From Muribaculaceae bacterium (GTDB lineage: Bacteria; Bacteroidota; Bacteroidia; Bacteroidales; Muribaculaceae): 64,000 nt of DNA. Position numbers and translations under genes: made by a program. Every line of letters starts with the position of its first letter. The first letter of the stretch is position 1. Shown one piece after another: positions 35,596 through 44,377 of this stretch. The stretch covers positions 355,140 to 419,139 of the forward strand of contig JAMPAK010000001.1 of the NCBI GenBank assembly GCA_023667285.1, given 5' to 3'. The notes beneath the pieces are model-generated. The model worked only from the letters and a program-made list of their open reading frames with translations, was not told the DNA's origin and made no database searches.

Positions 35596-37485
35596 TTATC
35601 TTTTCTCTGTATTTCCCTCATAATAATTTATGAAGGCGCGGTTCACGAGGCGTGTTCCGCCGGGTGTGGGATAATTGCCTGAGAAATACCAGTCGCCAGG
35701 ACACCCGGGTATGGCGTCATGAAGCCCCGCGATAGTCTGATAGACAAGTTCAACCTCAGCATTGATAGAGCCGTCGGCTGTCAGCATCTTGACAATCCTG
35801 GCTGAGATCTCCTCCTGAGTGAAAGCCGCATAGATGGCCTTGACACAGTTCTCAAGTTCAAAGTCCAGTCGTTTTTCCTGCTCGAGACACCTGCGATAGG
35901 TCTCATCCAGCACATTGGCCATCCCCTTTTCCTTGAGCAGGTCGACAGCCGCCCTGAAGGCAATGAACTCACCCATGCGCGACATATCGATGCCATAGTA
36001 GTCCGGATAGCGCACCTGGGGCGAACTGCTCACCACCACAATCTTGCGCGGATGCAGGCGGTCGAGCATCCTGAGGATAGACTGCTTGAGAGTCGTTCCC
36101 CTCACTATACTGTCGTCGATGACTACCAGATTGTCCACATCATTGGCGATAATTCCATATGTCACATCATAGACATGAGCCGCGAGGTCATTGCGTGAGT
36201 CACCCTCAGCAATGAATGTGCGCAGTTTAATATCCTTGATGGCCACCTTCTCCACGCGCAGTTTCTCGGACATGATGGCCGACAGTGTCGACGGAGTGAG
36301 CGTCCCTGCACTCTGCGCCTCAAGAATCCGGGCTGACTTCACCTTGTCGAGTTGCTCCTCGAGACCTTCCACCATACCGATGAAAGCGACCTCTGCCGTG
36401 TTGGGAATGAACGAAAAGACACTGTTGTGCAAGTCATTGTTGATGCTCCTCATTATGTCAGGCACAACATTTCGCCCCAGAAGTTTACGCTCCCTATAGA
36501 TGTCGGCGTCACTGCCGCGTGAGAAATATATGCGCTCAAACGAGCAGCGCGAGTTGACACCCTCCCCCAGGACATCTGTCACCTCCACATGTCCCGACTT
36601 CTTGACTATGAGCGCGCTGCCTGGAGCAAGTTCGCTGACCTCCCTGCGCGCCACATTCATGACCGTCTGTATGACCGGACGTTCCGATGCCAGCACAACA
36701 ATCTCATCGTCCATATAATAGAACGCGGGGCGGATGCCGTGGCGGTCTCTCAGCGCAAACATGTCGCCTGAGCCCGTAGCCCCACAGATGACATATCCCC
36801 CATCCCAAGACGGAGCCGTGGAGCGGAGGACACGTGTGATGTCGATATTATCCTCGATGGTGTGTGTGAGCTGTGGGTCAACCTGGCTATCCCTATACTG
36901 CCTGTAGATGCGGTGGTTCTCCTTGTCGAGAGCCTCGCCGAGCTGCTCGAGCAGGATGACGGTGTCTGAGTATATGCGCGGATGCTGACCGTGGTTCACG
37001 ACACCCTGGAAAATCTCATCCACATTGGTCATGTTGAAGTTCCCACACATCAGCAGATTGCGCGAGCGCCAATTGTTGCGCCTCAGGAAGGGGTGGCAAT
37101 ATGAGATGCCGCTCTTACCGGTGGTCGAGTAGCGGAGATGCCCCATATATATTTCGCCCAGGAAGGGGGCATAGGTCTCCACCTCCTCTCTTGTCGCCGC
37201 TGATAGGTTGAAGTCGGCCAGGGTCGAGTTGACCGTGCCGAAGATTTCCTGGATGGCATCCTTGCCCAGGGCGCGCTCCCTGAAGACATATTCATGACCC
37301 GGTGTCCCGTGGAGTTTGACCACACCGATGCCGGCGCCCTCCTGCCCACGGTTGTGCTGCTTCTCCATCATCAGATAGAGCTTATTCAGACCGTAGCTCC
37401 ATGTCCCATACTTCTTGCGGTAATAATCAAGTGGTTTGAGCAGGCGGATCATGGCCACGCCACACTCATGTTTGAGTATCTCCAT
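35596..37485 (-). CDS. PurF-like class II amidotransferase/phosphoribosyltransferase, 630-residue paralogue
   Basis: A 629-residue protein. The N-terminal Ntn glutaminase half has Cys8 after a seven-residue leader (KHECGVAM), HNRGQEGAG and GHLRYSTTG. The C-terminal phosphoribosyltransferase half has the PRPP loop VVIDDSIVRGTT. Glutamine-dependent amidophosphoribosyltransferase activity would be expected, but PurF is usually about 470-500 residues. The oxyanion-hole motif HNGN reads GNFN here. It has its own -7 box (37522-37529). An exported unknown follows. Confidence 0.82.
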   Translation of the reverse strand: MEILKHECGVAMIRLLKPLDYYRKKYGTWSYGLNKLYLMMEKQHNRGQEGAGIGVVKLHGTPGHEYVFRERALGKDAIQEIFGTVNSTLADFNLSAATREEVETYAPFLGEIYMGHLRYSTTGKSGISYCHPFLRRNNWRSRNLLMCGNFNMTNVDEIFQGVVNHGQHPRIYSDTVILLEQLGEALDKENHRIYRQYRDSQVDPQLTHTIEDNIDITRVLRSTAPSWDGGYVICGATGSGDMFALRDRHGIRPAFYYMDDEIVVLASERPVIQTVMNVARREVSELAPGSALIVKKSGHVEVTDVLGEGVNSRCSFERIYFSRGSDADIYRERKLLGRNVVPDIMRSINNDLHNSVFSFIPNTAEVAFIGMVEGLEEQLDKVKSARILEAQSAGTLTPSTLSAIMSEKLRVEKVAIKDIKLRTFIAEGDSRNDLAAHVYDVTYGIIANDVDNLVVIDDSIVRGTTLKQSILRMLDRLHPRKIVVVSSSPQVRYPDYYGIDMSRMGEFIAFRAAVDLLKEKGMANVLDETYRRCLEQEKRLDFELENCVKAIYAAFTQEEISARIVKMLTADGSINAEVELVYQTIAGLHDAIPGCPGDWYFSGNYPTPGGTRLVNRAFINYYEGNTEKR

Positions 37486-37521
37486 TGTCTTGAGAACCTA
37501 TATGTGATATGATAATGGGTG

Positions 37522-37529
37522 CAAAGGTA
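37522..37529 (-). promoter_or_regulatory. -7 box (TACCTTTG) for the PurF-like gene
   Basis: The minus strand reads TACCTTTG, 37 bases before ATG 37485. I could not assign a promoter for the divergent outer-membrane gene in the rest of 37486-37699. Confidence 0.65.
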
Positions 37530-37699
37530 AGAACTTATCCAGTTAATTTGACAATATAAAAGTAATTTAAACAGAATTTAACCAAACAGCCGTTTAAACC
37601 TATCGCAGACGCCGGAGTCAATAGTTATGTCTCGACCCCGAAAATGAGGGATGGAAAAAGAAATTTGAAACTCAAAAAACGTTTACAACGATACAAGAA

Positions 37700-40504
37700 A
37701 TGTCACGATTCACCCGCGTTCTCCTCACGCTCTTGTTCATATTGCTGTTTGTCCCGTCGCTCAAGGCCGTCAACATCACCGGTCTGGTGAAAGATGTTGC
37801 CACCGGCGACCCCCTCATGGAGGCTTCAATCCGCCTGCTGGCCGCTAAGGACAGCGCTTTTGTCAAAGGAGTCTCGACAAACATCAACGGACGGTTCAAG
37901 ATTGAAGGCGTCAAGGCCGGAAAATATATCCTTGTGGCATCTTACATCGGCTATGCCGACACAAAGCAGGACATCACCGTCGGAGCCTCAAACCTCCGCC
38001 TCGGCACGATTGAGATGAAAGAGACTTCAGAGCTCCTAGGCGTGGTCGAGGTCGTGGCTGTCAAGACCCCCATCAAGGTGATGGAGGACACCGTCGAGTA
38101 TAACGCCGACTCATATCACACGCAGCCAAACGCCGTCGTAGAAGACCTCCTGAAGCGTCTCCCCGGTGTCGAGGTCGACACTGACGGCTCGATTACAGCC
38201 AACGGCAAGACCGTCTCTAAAATCCTTATCGATGGCAAGGAGTTTTTCAGCGACGACCCGCAGGTGGCATCCAAGAACCTCCCCGCCAACATGATTGACA
38301 AACTCCAGGTCGTCGACCGCAAGAGTGACATGGCACGTCTCACCGGCGTGGACGACGGTGAGGACGAGACCGTCATCAACCTCACATTCAAGCGGGGCAT
38401 GAACCAGGGATGGTTTGGCACAGCCGAGGCCGGTTATGGAACCGACGAACGCTACATGGGCTCCTTCAACGTGAACCGCTTCTGGGATGGCAATCAGGTG
38501 ACACTTTTGGGCAACTTCAACAACACCAACCAGATAGGCTTCACAGACTCTAACGGCAACAGATTCCGTCGCTTCGGCGGCAACAACGGAATCACCATCT
38601 CAAAGGCTCTCGGCCTCAACTTCAATGTAGGCAAAGAGGAGATTATCCGCATCGGCGGCGACCTGATGTGGAGCAACACCGATGCCAAGACCATCCAGCG
38701 CCAGGAGAGAGAGAACACATATGAGGACTATTCTACTTGGAACAAGTCCAGCAAGCGTGCCCGTGACAAGGGCAATAACGTGCGCGGTGATTTCCGCATC
38801 CTTTGGAAGCCCGACTCATTCAATACCCTTGAGTTCCGCCCCAACTTCTCTCTCAACTTCAACCGTTCCACTGACAGCGAGGTCGAGTCATATTTCAACC
38901 GCGACTACACCAAGATGAGCGACAACACATCTGACGGAAACTCAAAGGGTGACTCATATGAGGCCGGAGGCCGTCTCATATACTCCCACAGGTTCAATCA
39001 GCGCAGAGGACGGTCGTTCTCCGTGAGCGGTCAATATCGCTTCTCTGATGTCACTGAAAAGGAGACCTCCTACAACGATTTCATCCGTTACATCACCGAG
39101 GAGGACCCTGACAACACTGAGGACGACAGCGAGCTGCTCAACCAATGGACTGACAACCACACCTGGAACAATCAGGTGATGGGACAGTTCACCTGGACCG
39201 AGCCTCTGGGAAATATCCAGAACGGCAACTACGTCATGTTCAGCTATCGCGCCAACTACCGTTGGAACAATGCCGACAAACTCGTATATAACATCCCCGA
39301 CCGCTACAACCTTGGCATCTACCCCCCCGTCGGCGAGGAGCCTGACATGGACTACTCAAACCGCTACCGCAACAACTATTTCAACCAGAACATCCGCCTC
39401 GGATATCGCAAGGTCACAGCAAAGGCCAACCTTGAACTTGGCATGGCGCTCGTCCCCCAGATGTCCAAGTCAATCTTCCTTGACAACTCCGATAAGAACA
39501 TCGACCGCTGGGTGTGGAACTTCGCTCCCTTCATGCGCTTCCGCTACAAGTTCAGCAAGCAGCGCTCTCTGCAGATGAACTATCGCGGCAACTCATCTCA
39601 GCCTTCCATGACTCAGTTGCAGCCAGTGCTCAACATCTCAAACCCCACAAACAAGATTCAGGGTAACCCCAACCTCGACCCCTCCTTCAGCCACAACATC
39701 ATGATGCGCTTCCAGGATTTCAACATCGAGAGCCAGCGAAGCATAATGCTCATGAGCCACTTCACCTTCACCCAGAACTCCATCATCTCCAAGACAAGTA
39801 CCGACGAGTATGGCGCCCGCCTCACAGAATATGTCAATGCCAACGGAGTCTGGAACGGCATGCTTATGAACATGTTCTCCATGCCTTTCAGAAACAAAAA
39901 ATGGTCATTCTCAAACAACATCTTCATTAACGCCAACCGCAAAGTCGGCTTCAACAACGGCCTGCGCAACGCTTCGCTCTCATTCCGCATCAATGAGTCG
40001 CCCTCCATCACATTCCGCCCTGACAACTTTGAGTTTGAACTGCGTCCGCGCTACTCCATTCAGACAACCCACAACACCCTCCAGTCTAGAAACGACCAGA
40101 CTGTCCACACTTATGGCGGCCGCTTCGACGGAACATACTACACCCCCTGGGGCCTAACCCTGCAAACCGATGTCAACTACTCGGCTACTGCCGGCTATGC
40201 CGCAGGCTTCAACACCAAGACCTGGATATGGAACGCCACCATCTCCCAGCAGTTCCTGCGCGACAAGTCTCTGACCCTAGCCATCAAGATATATGACATC
40301 CTCGACCAGCGCAGCTCCATCCGCCGCAGCGTCAGCGCCAACGCCATCACCGACTCGGAGTATAACACCTTGTCACGCTACGGAATGGTGACAATAAGTT
40401 ATCGCTTCAACACGTTCGGCAAAGGCAATGAGCCTCAGAGCCGCAACGGATTTGGCGGTCCCGGCCGATTCGGTGGTCCCGGCGGTGGACGTGGTCCCAG
40501 ATAA
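37700..40504 (+). CDS. Outer-membrane beta-barrel (TonB-dependent receptor-like) protein with CarboxypepD_reg domain
   Basis: 934 residues. Signal peptide 1-23; carboxypeptidase-regulatory-like beta-sandwich at about 25-110 (ITGLVKDVATGDPL, INGRFKIEGVKAGKY, SYIGY); a plug-like segment at about 120-230 (EDLLKRLPGVEVD, ILIDGKEFF); then a large barrel. The C-terminus is a Gly/Pro/Arg-rich tail (GFGGPGRFGGPGGGR). No SusD partner is adjacent, so it looks like the OMP_b-brl_3 group and not a SusC. The ligand is unknown. Single-gene unit with a strong downstream hairpin. Confidence 0.88.
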   Translation: MSRFTRVLLTLLFILLFVPSLKAVNITGLVKDVATGDPLMEASIRLLAAKDSAFVKGVSTNINGRFKIEGVKAGKYILVASYIGYADTKQDITVGASNLRLGTIEMKETSELLGVVEVVAVKTPIKVMEDTVEYNADSYHTQPNAVVEDLLKRLPGVEVDTDGSITANGKTVSKILIDGKEFFSDDPQVASKNLPANMIDKLQVVDRKSDMARLTGVDDGEDETVINLTFKRGMNQGWFGTAEAGYGTDERYMGSFNVNRFWDGNQVTLLGNFNNTNQIGFTDSNGNRFRRFGGNNGITISKALGLNFNVGKEEIIRIGGDLMWSNTDAKTIQRQERENTYEDYSTWNKSSKRARDKGNNVRGDFRILWKPDSFNTLEFRPNFSLNFNRSTDSEVESYFNRDYTKMSDNTSDGNSKGDSYEAGGRLIYSHRFNQRRGRSFSVSGQYRFSDVTEKETSYNDFIRYITEEDPDNTEDDSELLNQWTDNHTWNNQVMGQFTWTEPLGNIQNGNYVMFSYRANYRWNNADKLVYNIPDRYNLGIYPPVGEEPDMDYSNRYRNNYFNQNIRLGYRKVTAKANLELGMALVPQMSKSIFLDNSDKNIDRWVWNFAPFMRFRYKFSKQRSLQMNYRGNSSQPSMTQLQPVLNISNPTNKIQGNPNLDPSFSHNIMMRFQDFNIESQRSIMLMSHFTFTQNSIISKTSTDEYGARLTEYVNANGVWNGMLMNMFSMPFRNKKWSFSNNIFINANRKVGFNNGLRNASLSFRINESPSITFRPDNFEFELRPRYSIQTTHNTLQSRNDQTVHTYGGRFDGTYYTPWGLTLQTDVNYSATAGYAAGFNTKTWIWNATISQQFLRDKSLTLAIKIYDILDQRSSIRRSVSANAITDSEYNTLSRYGMVTISYRFNTFGKGNEPQSRNGFGGPGRFGGPGGGRGPR

Positions 40505-40575
40505 GAAATTGATTAAGGTATGATAAAGCATGATTTGTTTTACTATTTAGATAAGTTAGGTTAATTGTTCAGAAA

Positions 40576-40619
40576 GGGCCGTATCCCCGACGAGACGTCG
40601 CGGATGCGGCCCGACTTTT
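40576..40619 (+). terminator. Strong hairpin terminator after the outer-membrane protein gene
   Basis: An 11-bp stem gggccgtatcc/ggatgcggccc (one G-U pair) encloses an inner 5-bp stem cgacg/cgtcg, followed by gacttttc. The T run is short. Confidence 0.65.
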
Positions 40620-40672
40620 CCGGCTATATCTTCTGACTCCAAGTTTTATTTGCATCAAAAATGAAAAATGTT

Positions 40673-40680
40673 TAACTTTG
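40673..40680 (+). promoter_or_regulatory. -7 box (TAACTTTG) for the DUF1846 gene
   Basis: TAACTTTG ends 9 bases before ATG 40690, which excludes the in-frame TTG at 40678 as a start. Confidence 0.7.
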
Positions 40681-40689
40681 TGTCCCGTT

Positions 40690-42153
40690 ATGAAAAACGG
40701 ATTTGACAATGAGCGCTATCTCAGAATCCAGTCTGAGCATATCATGGAGCGCATAGCACAGTTTGGCAACAAACTCTATCTGGAACTCGGTGGAAAACTC
40801 TTCGACGACCATCACGCTTCGCGTGTGCTGCCCGGATTTCAGCCAGACAGCAAACTGCGCATGCTCTCGAAGATCGCTGACAAGGCTGAGATTGTCATAG
40901 TCATCAGCGCCGCTGACATCGAGAAAAACAAGGTGCGCAACGACCTGGGAATCACCTACGACATGGATGTGCTCAGGCTCCGCGGTGAGTTTGAGAAACG
41001 CGGCTTCCTGGTGAGCTCTGTGGTCATCACCCACTATAACGGCCAAAGCAGCGCCGACGCCTTCCGTGCGCGCCTCGAAAGGCTGGGCGTCCGCACATAT
41101 GTCCACTATCTCATCGACGGCTATCCCACCAACGTCGACCTTATCGACTCAGATGAAGGTTTCGGCAAGAACGATTATGTCGAGACCACACGCCCCCTTG
41201 TCATAGTCACAGCTCCCGGCCCGGGCAGCGGCAAGATGGCTGTATGCCTCAGCCAGCTCTACAACGAACACAAGCGCGGGATTGAGGCCGGATACGCCAA
41301 GTTCGAGACCTTCCCTGTATGGAGCCTGCCGCTCAAACACCCCGTCAACATAGCATATGAGGCCGCCACCGCTGACCTCAACGATGTCAACATGATAGAC
41401 CCATTCCATCTGGAGGCTTATGGCAAGACCGCCATCAACTACAACCGCGACATCGAGATATTCCCCGTCCTCAACGCCCTCTTCGAGGGAATATATGGCG
41501 AGAGCCCGTATAAATCCCCCACTGACATGGGGGTGAACATGGTGGGATTCTGCATCTCAGACGATGAGGTGTGCTGCCGCTCATCTAAGGATGAGATCAT
41601 CCGCCGCTACTTCACTGCCCTCAACCGCCTCGCCCAGGGCGACGGCAACGACAGTGAGGTAAACAAGATTGCCCTCCTCTTCAAGCAGGCCAAGATTGGG
41701 ATTGCCGACCGCCGCCCCGTGGCCGCTGCCCGCGAGAGAGCCGAGAGAAGCGGTGTCCCTTGCTCGGCAATCGAACTGGCCGACGGCACCATCATCACAG
41801 CCGAGACATCGGCTCTGCTCGGGCCGAGCGCAGCCCTCATCCTCAACGCCATCAAGCATCTGGCAGGCATCGACCATGACATCAAACTGATTCCTCAAGA
41901 CATGATTGAGCCTATCCAGTTCACCAAGACCCACTATCTGCGCTCCCACAACCCGCGGCTCCACACCGACGAAGTCCTGGTGGCGCTCTCTGTCCTCTCC
42001 ACCACAAACGAGAACTGCCACAAGGCTCTCGCCTGCCTGCCTCAACTCTATGGTTGTCAGGTCCACTCCACTGTGATGCTTGGCGAGGTCGACCGAAAGA
42101 TTTTCAAGAAACTCGGTGTGGGTCTAACCTGCGACCCCGCCAAGAAAAAATGA
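40690..42153 (+). CDS. DUF1846 family protein
   Basis: A 487-residue protein belonging to DUF1846, a family of unknown function. It matches over its whole length (GFDNERYLRIQSEHI, GGKLFDDHHASRVLPGF, NDLGITYDMDVLRL). The segment VIVTAPGPGSGKMA is a P-loop-like glycine-rich sequence, so nucleotide binding is possible. No signal peptide or membrane helix. Start 40690 is supported by the promoter. The convergent HSDR_N gene begins its 3' end 8 bases after the stop. Confidence 0.88.
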   Translation: MKNGFDNERYLRIQSEHIMERIAQFGNKLYLELGGKLFDDHHASRVLPGFQPDSKLRMLSKIADKAEIVIVISAADIEKNKVRNDLGITYDMDVLRLRGEFEKRGFLVSSVVITHYNGQSSADAFRARLERLGVRTYVHYLIDGYPTNVDLIDSDEGFGKNDYVETTRPLVIVTAPGPGSGKMAVCLSQLYNEHKRGIEAGYAKFETFPVWSLPLKHPVNIAYEAATADLNDVNMIDPFHLEAYGKTAINYNRDIEIFPVLNALFEGIYGESPYKSPTDMGVNMVGFCISDDEVCCRSSKDEIIRRYFTALNRLAQGDGNDSEVNKIALLFKQAKIGIADRRPVAAARERAERSGVPCSAIELADGTIITAETSALLGPSAALILNAIKHLAGIDHDIKLIPQDMIEPIQFTKTHYLRSHNPRLHTDEVLVALSVLSTTNENCHKALACLPQLYGCQVHSTVMLGEVDRKIFKKLGVGLTCDPAKKK

Positions 42154-42161
42154 CCTCCCGG

Positions 42162-42650
42162 TCACCCCAGATTCATATCGGCATATGACGGGATCTCAGC
42201 CAGAAACTCACACCGACCCGCCTCATAGTCGACACGCACACAGTAGTGCGACAGCCCGTTGCTCACTATCAGATAGCGGACATGAAGCACCATGTTGTAG
42301 CGCACTATCTGGTCGAACACACCGCGTGTTATGGCCACATCCGGAGCCTTATACTCAACAATGGCAAGAGGCAAAAGCGAGCGCGAGTATACCACTGAAT
42401 CACAGCGCTTCGTCGTGCCGTTAAGAGATATTGACTTCTCATTGGCCACAAGTGTCGGGGGAACCCCCAGGGTCCCTATCATATAGCAGACAAAGTGCTG
42501 TCTCACCCACTCCTCGGGAGTCAGCACAAGCCAGCGTCCACGGCGCGGGTCATAGACCTCAGCTCCGTCTCCCGTGTGGCGCAGCCTGAGTGTGGCCGGC
42601 GGGAGATTGAGCGGCCGGGCTATGTGGGTAAAATCGCTCGATTGTGGCAT
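42162..42650 (-). CDS. Stand-alone HSDR_N-type PD-(D/E)xK nuclease-like protein
   Basis: A 162-residue protein resembling the N-terminal nuclease domain of type I restriction R subunits (HSDR_N_2). The core residues are visible: Glu72 (ANEKSI), Asp84 (KRCDSVVY) and the ExK pair Glu99/Lys101 (VEYKAP), plus a QIVRYN helix. There is no helicase, modification or specificity subunit nearby, so it is not a complete restriction system. It is divergent from holA with its own -7 box. A housekeeping nuclease role is possible; function unknown. Confidence 0.82.
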   Translation of the reverse strand: MPQSSDFTHIARPLNLPPATLRLRHTGDGAEVYDPRRGRWLVLTPEEWVRQHFVCYMIGTLGVPPTLVANEKSISLNGTTKRCDSVVYSRSLLPLAIVEYKAPDVAITRGVFDQIVRYNMVLHVRYLIVSNGLSHYCVRVDYEAGRCEFLAEIPSYADMNLG

Positions 42651-42677
42651 AAGTGACGATTAAAAAATAACAGCAGG

Positions 42678-42685
42678 CAAAATTA
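42678..42685 (-). promoter_or_regulatory. -7 box (TAATTTTG) for the HSDR_N gene
   Basis: The minus strand reads TAATTTTG, 27 bases before ATG 42650. A weaker plus-strand match (TAAATTTA, 42737-42744) may serve holA. Confidence 0.55.
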
Positions 42686-42773
42686 AAGAATCGGCCTGAA
42701 AGTTCAAAAAAATTTGTCAGCCTTAGGGGTTTTTCGTAAATTTACACTGACTAATCCCATCAAATCGACATCT

Positions 42774-43814
42774 ATGGCCAAAAACGAGACACAGGATACA
42801 TTCTCTCAACTCCGGCGCGACCTCGCGGCAGGCAAAACTGCGCCCGTCTATCTGCTCCACGGCGAGGAGGGCTACTTCATCGACGAGCTCGTCAAGGATT
42901 TCGAGAGACTTGTGCCTGAGGATGAGCGCGACTTCAACCTCTACACTCTCTATGCTCCGGAGTCAGGGGTGGAGACCGCCATGGACATCTGCCACCGCTA
43001 CCCCATGATGGCAGACCGCCAGGTGGTCATCCTCAAGGAGTGTCAGGCCATCCGCGCCGACCAGCTGAACAAACTCCACCACTATGCCTCGCGCCCCAAC
43101 GAGAGCACCATCTTTGTGATATGCTCGAGAGGCGCGCTCGTGAAAGGAAAGGAACTCAACGCAGCCGTCAAGAAAAACGGTGTCATCTTCACCTCAAACA
43201 AATTCAAGGAAAACCAGATAGGCCCGGCCATAGCCGCCATTGTCAAAGAGAAAGGCCTCAACATCGAGCCTAAGGCCATGGTGATGTTGCGCGACTACAT
43301 AGGCACTGACCTCTCCCACCTCTACAACGAGATAGACAAACTCAGCCTCATCCTCGGCAAGGGTGCCATGATCACCCCCGAGGCTATCGAGCGAAATGTC
43401 GGCATATCGAAGGACTACAACAACTACGAACTCATCGACGCCCTCAACTCGCGCAATGCCAACAGAGCCTTCGCCATAGTGAGATATTTCAGCAACAACC
43501 CCAAGAGCAACCCCATGGTCATGACCGTCAATGTGCTCTTCAACCATTTTGCCAACATTCTCATCTACCACTACACGGCAGATAAGACAAAGTCGGGCTA
43601 CATGGATGCACTGGGATTCCGAAACGACTGGCAGCTTAAGTTCTTTGAGCCGGCCCCCCGGAGCTACAACGTCAGGCAGACCATCGAGATCATAACTGCC
43701 ATCAGAAAGTGTGACGCCATGTCAAAGGGAATAGGCTCACGCCAGGATGCATATGACCTCCTTAACGATCTCATCTTCCATATCCTCACGGCAAGAGGTG
43801 TGATCGAGGCATGA
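42774..43814 (+). CDS. holA: DNA polymerase III delta subunit
   Basis: A 346-residue clamp-loader subunit that opens the beta clamp. The N-terminal part has PVYLLHGEEGYFIDEL in the degenerate AAA+ position; later motifs include TDLSHLYNEIDKLSL and the C-terminal collar helices. ATG 42774 was chosen because it gives the family N-terminus; the frame extends to 42714 through promoter-like DNA. No signal peptide, cytoplasmic. Divergent from the HSDR_N gene. Confidence 0.92.
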   Translation: MAKNETQDTFSQLRRDLAAGKTAPVYLLHGEEGYFIDELVKDFERLVPEDERDFNLYTLYAPESGVETAMDICHRYPMMADRQVVILKECQAIRADQLNKLHHYASRPNESTIFVICSRGALVKGKELNAAVKKNGVIFTSNKFKENQIGPAIAAIVKEKGLNIEPKAMVMLRDYIGTDLSHLYNEIDKLSLILGKGAMITPEAIERNVGISKDYNNYELIDALNSRNANRAFAIVRYFSNNPKSNPMVMTVNVLFNHFANILIYHYTADKTKSGYMDALGFRNDWQLKFFEPAPRSYNVRQTIEIITAIRKCDAMSKGIGSRQDAYDLLNDLIFHILTARGVIEA

Positions 43815-43890
43815 ACGCCATCTGAGGCTACCGATAGCCACCGTAACAGTTGAGTCTGCCCTATTAGATATGTGAAAAATTGCATATTTG

Positions 43891-43905
43891 ACACAATCAT
43901 TGTAA
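43891..43905 (+). promoter_or_regulatory. PerR/Fur-type 7-1-7 operator overlapping the fur-gene promoter
   Basis: The 11-base palindrome ACAATCATTGT (43893-43903) is centred on C43898. Extended to 15 bases it matches the PerR/Fur consensus TTATAATnATTATAA at 10 of 14 positions by my count. It abuts and overlaps the -7 box at 43903-43910, an ideal position for autorepression. Binding is inferred. Confidence 0.5.
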
Positions 43906-43910
43906 CTTTG
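43903..43910 (+). promoter_or_regulatory. -7 box (TAACTTTG) for the Fur-family gene
   Basis: TAACTTTG ends only 7 bases before ATG 43918, implying a leader of a few nucleotides at most. Confidence 0.65.
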
Positions 43911-43917
43911 CAATGTC

Positions 43918-44352
43918 ATGAACGAGGAAAAACGCAAATCGGCCGCTCTCCGACTGCTCAACAAGCACCTGCAATCACACAGGCTACGCACATCGTCAGA
44001 ACGTCTTGCCATTCTCGACAAAGTGCTTCTGCTGAAACTCAACTTTACACCCGCCACTGTTGAGGACGGATTGAAGGACGATGGTTTCAGAGTGAGCCGC
44101 GCCACCATCTACAATACCCTGCATCTTTTCGAGGAGGCCGGGATTGTGATGTGCAAAGACGGCGTGTGGGAACTCAGGGGCGAGGACCCGGTGAAGATTA
44201 CCCTCGTCTGCTCCCGCTGCGGCCGAAGAAAACAGGTTCGCGACGCGGCTCTCTTCCGCGAGTTGGCGGCCAAGAGATTTCCATCGTTCACGACATCAGG
44301 CATTGACATCACAGTGAGCGGCTCGTGTCTGCGCTGCCGCAAGAATGGATAA
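43918..44352 (+). CDS. Fur-family transcriptional regulator lacking regulatory metal ligands
   Basis: 144 residues. The N-terminal winged helix contains RLRTSSERLAILDKV and the recognition helix SRATIYNTLHLF. Two zinc-type CxxC pairs (Cys98/101 and Cys137/140) are kept. The usual regulatory-site histidines are absent: the HHDH region before the first CxxC reads EDPVKITLV, and the helix-2 His position reads NFTP. DNA binding may therefore be constitutive or respond to something other than Fe, Mn or peroxide. purA follows by 25 bases. Confidence 0.85.
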   Translation: MNEEKRKSAALRLLNKHLQSHRLRTSSERLAILDKVLLLKLNFTPATVEDGLKDDGFRVSRATIYNTLHLFEEAGIVMCKDGVWELRGEDPVKITLVCSRCGRRKQVRDAALFRELAAKRFPSFTTSGIDITVSGSCLRCRKNG

Positions 44353-44377
44353 AAGAAATTTTAGAATAAACCAAGAT

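Noticed and set aside
35596-37485. Glutamine-fructose-6-phosphate transaminase (GlmS)
   Set aside because: The C-terminal half has a PRPP-binding loop (VVIDDSIVRGTT), not SIS sugar isomerase domains.
37700-40504. SusC-type start of a polysaccharide utilisation locus
   Set aside because: No SusD gene follows and the barrel type fits OMP_b-brl_3; DUF1846 with its own promoter comes next.
42162-42650. Remnant of a type I restriction-modification locus
   Set aside because: Only a compact HSDR_N domain is present, in its own promoter unit, with no hsdM/hsdS debris around it; it looks like an intact stand-alone gene.
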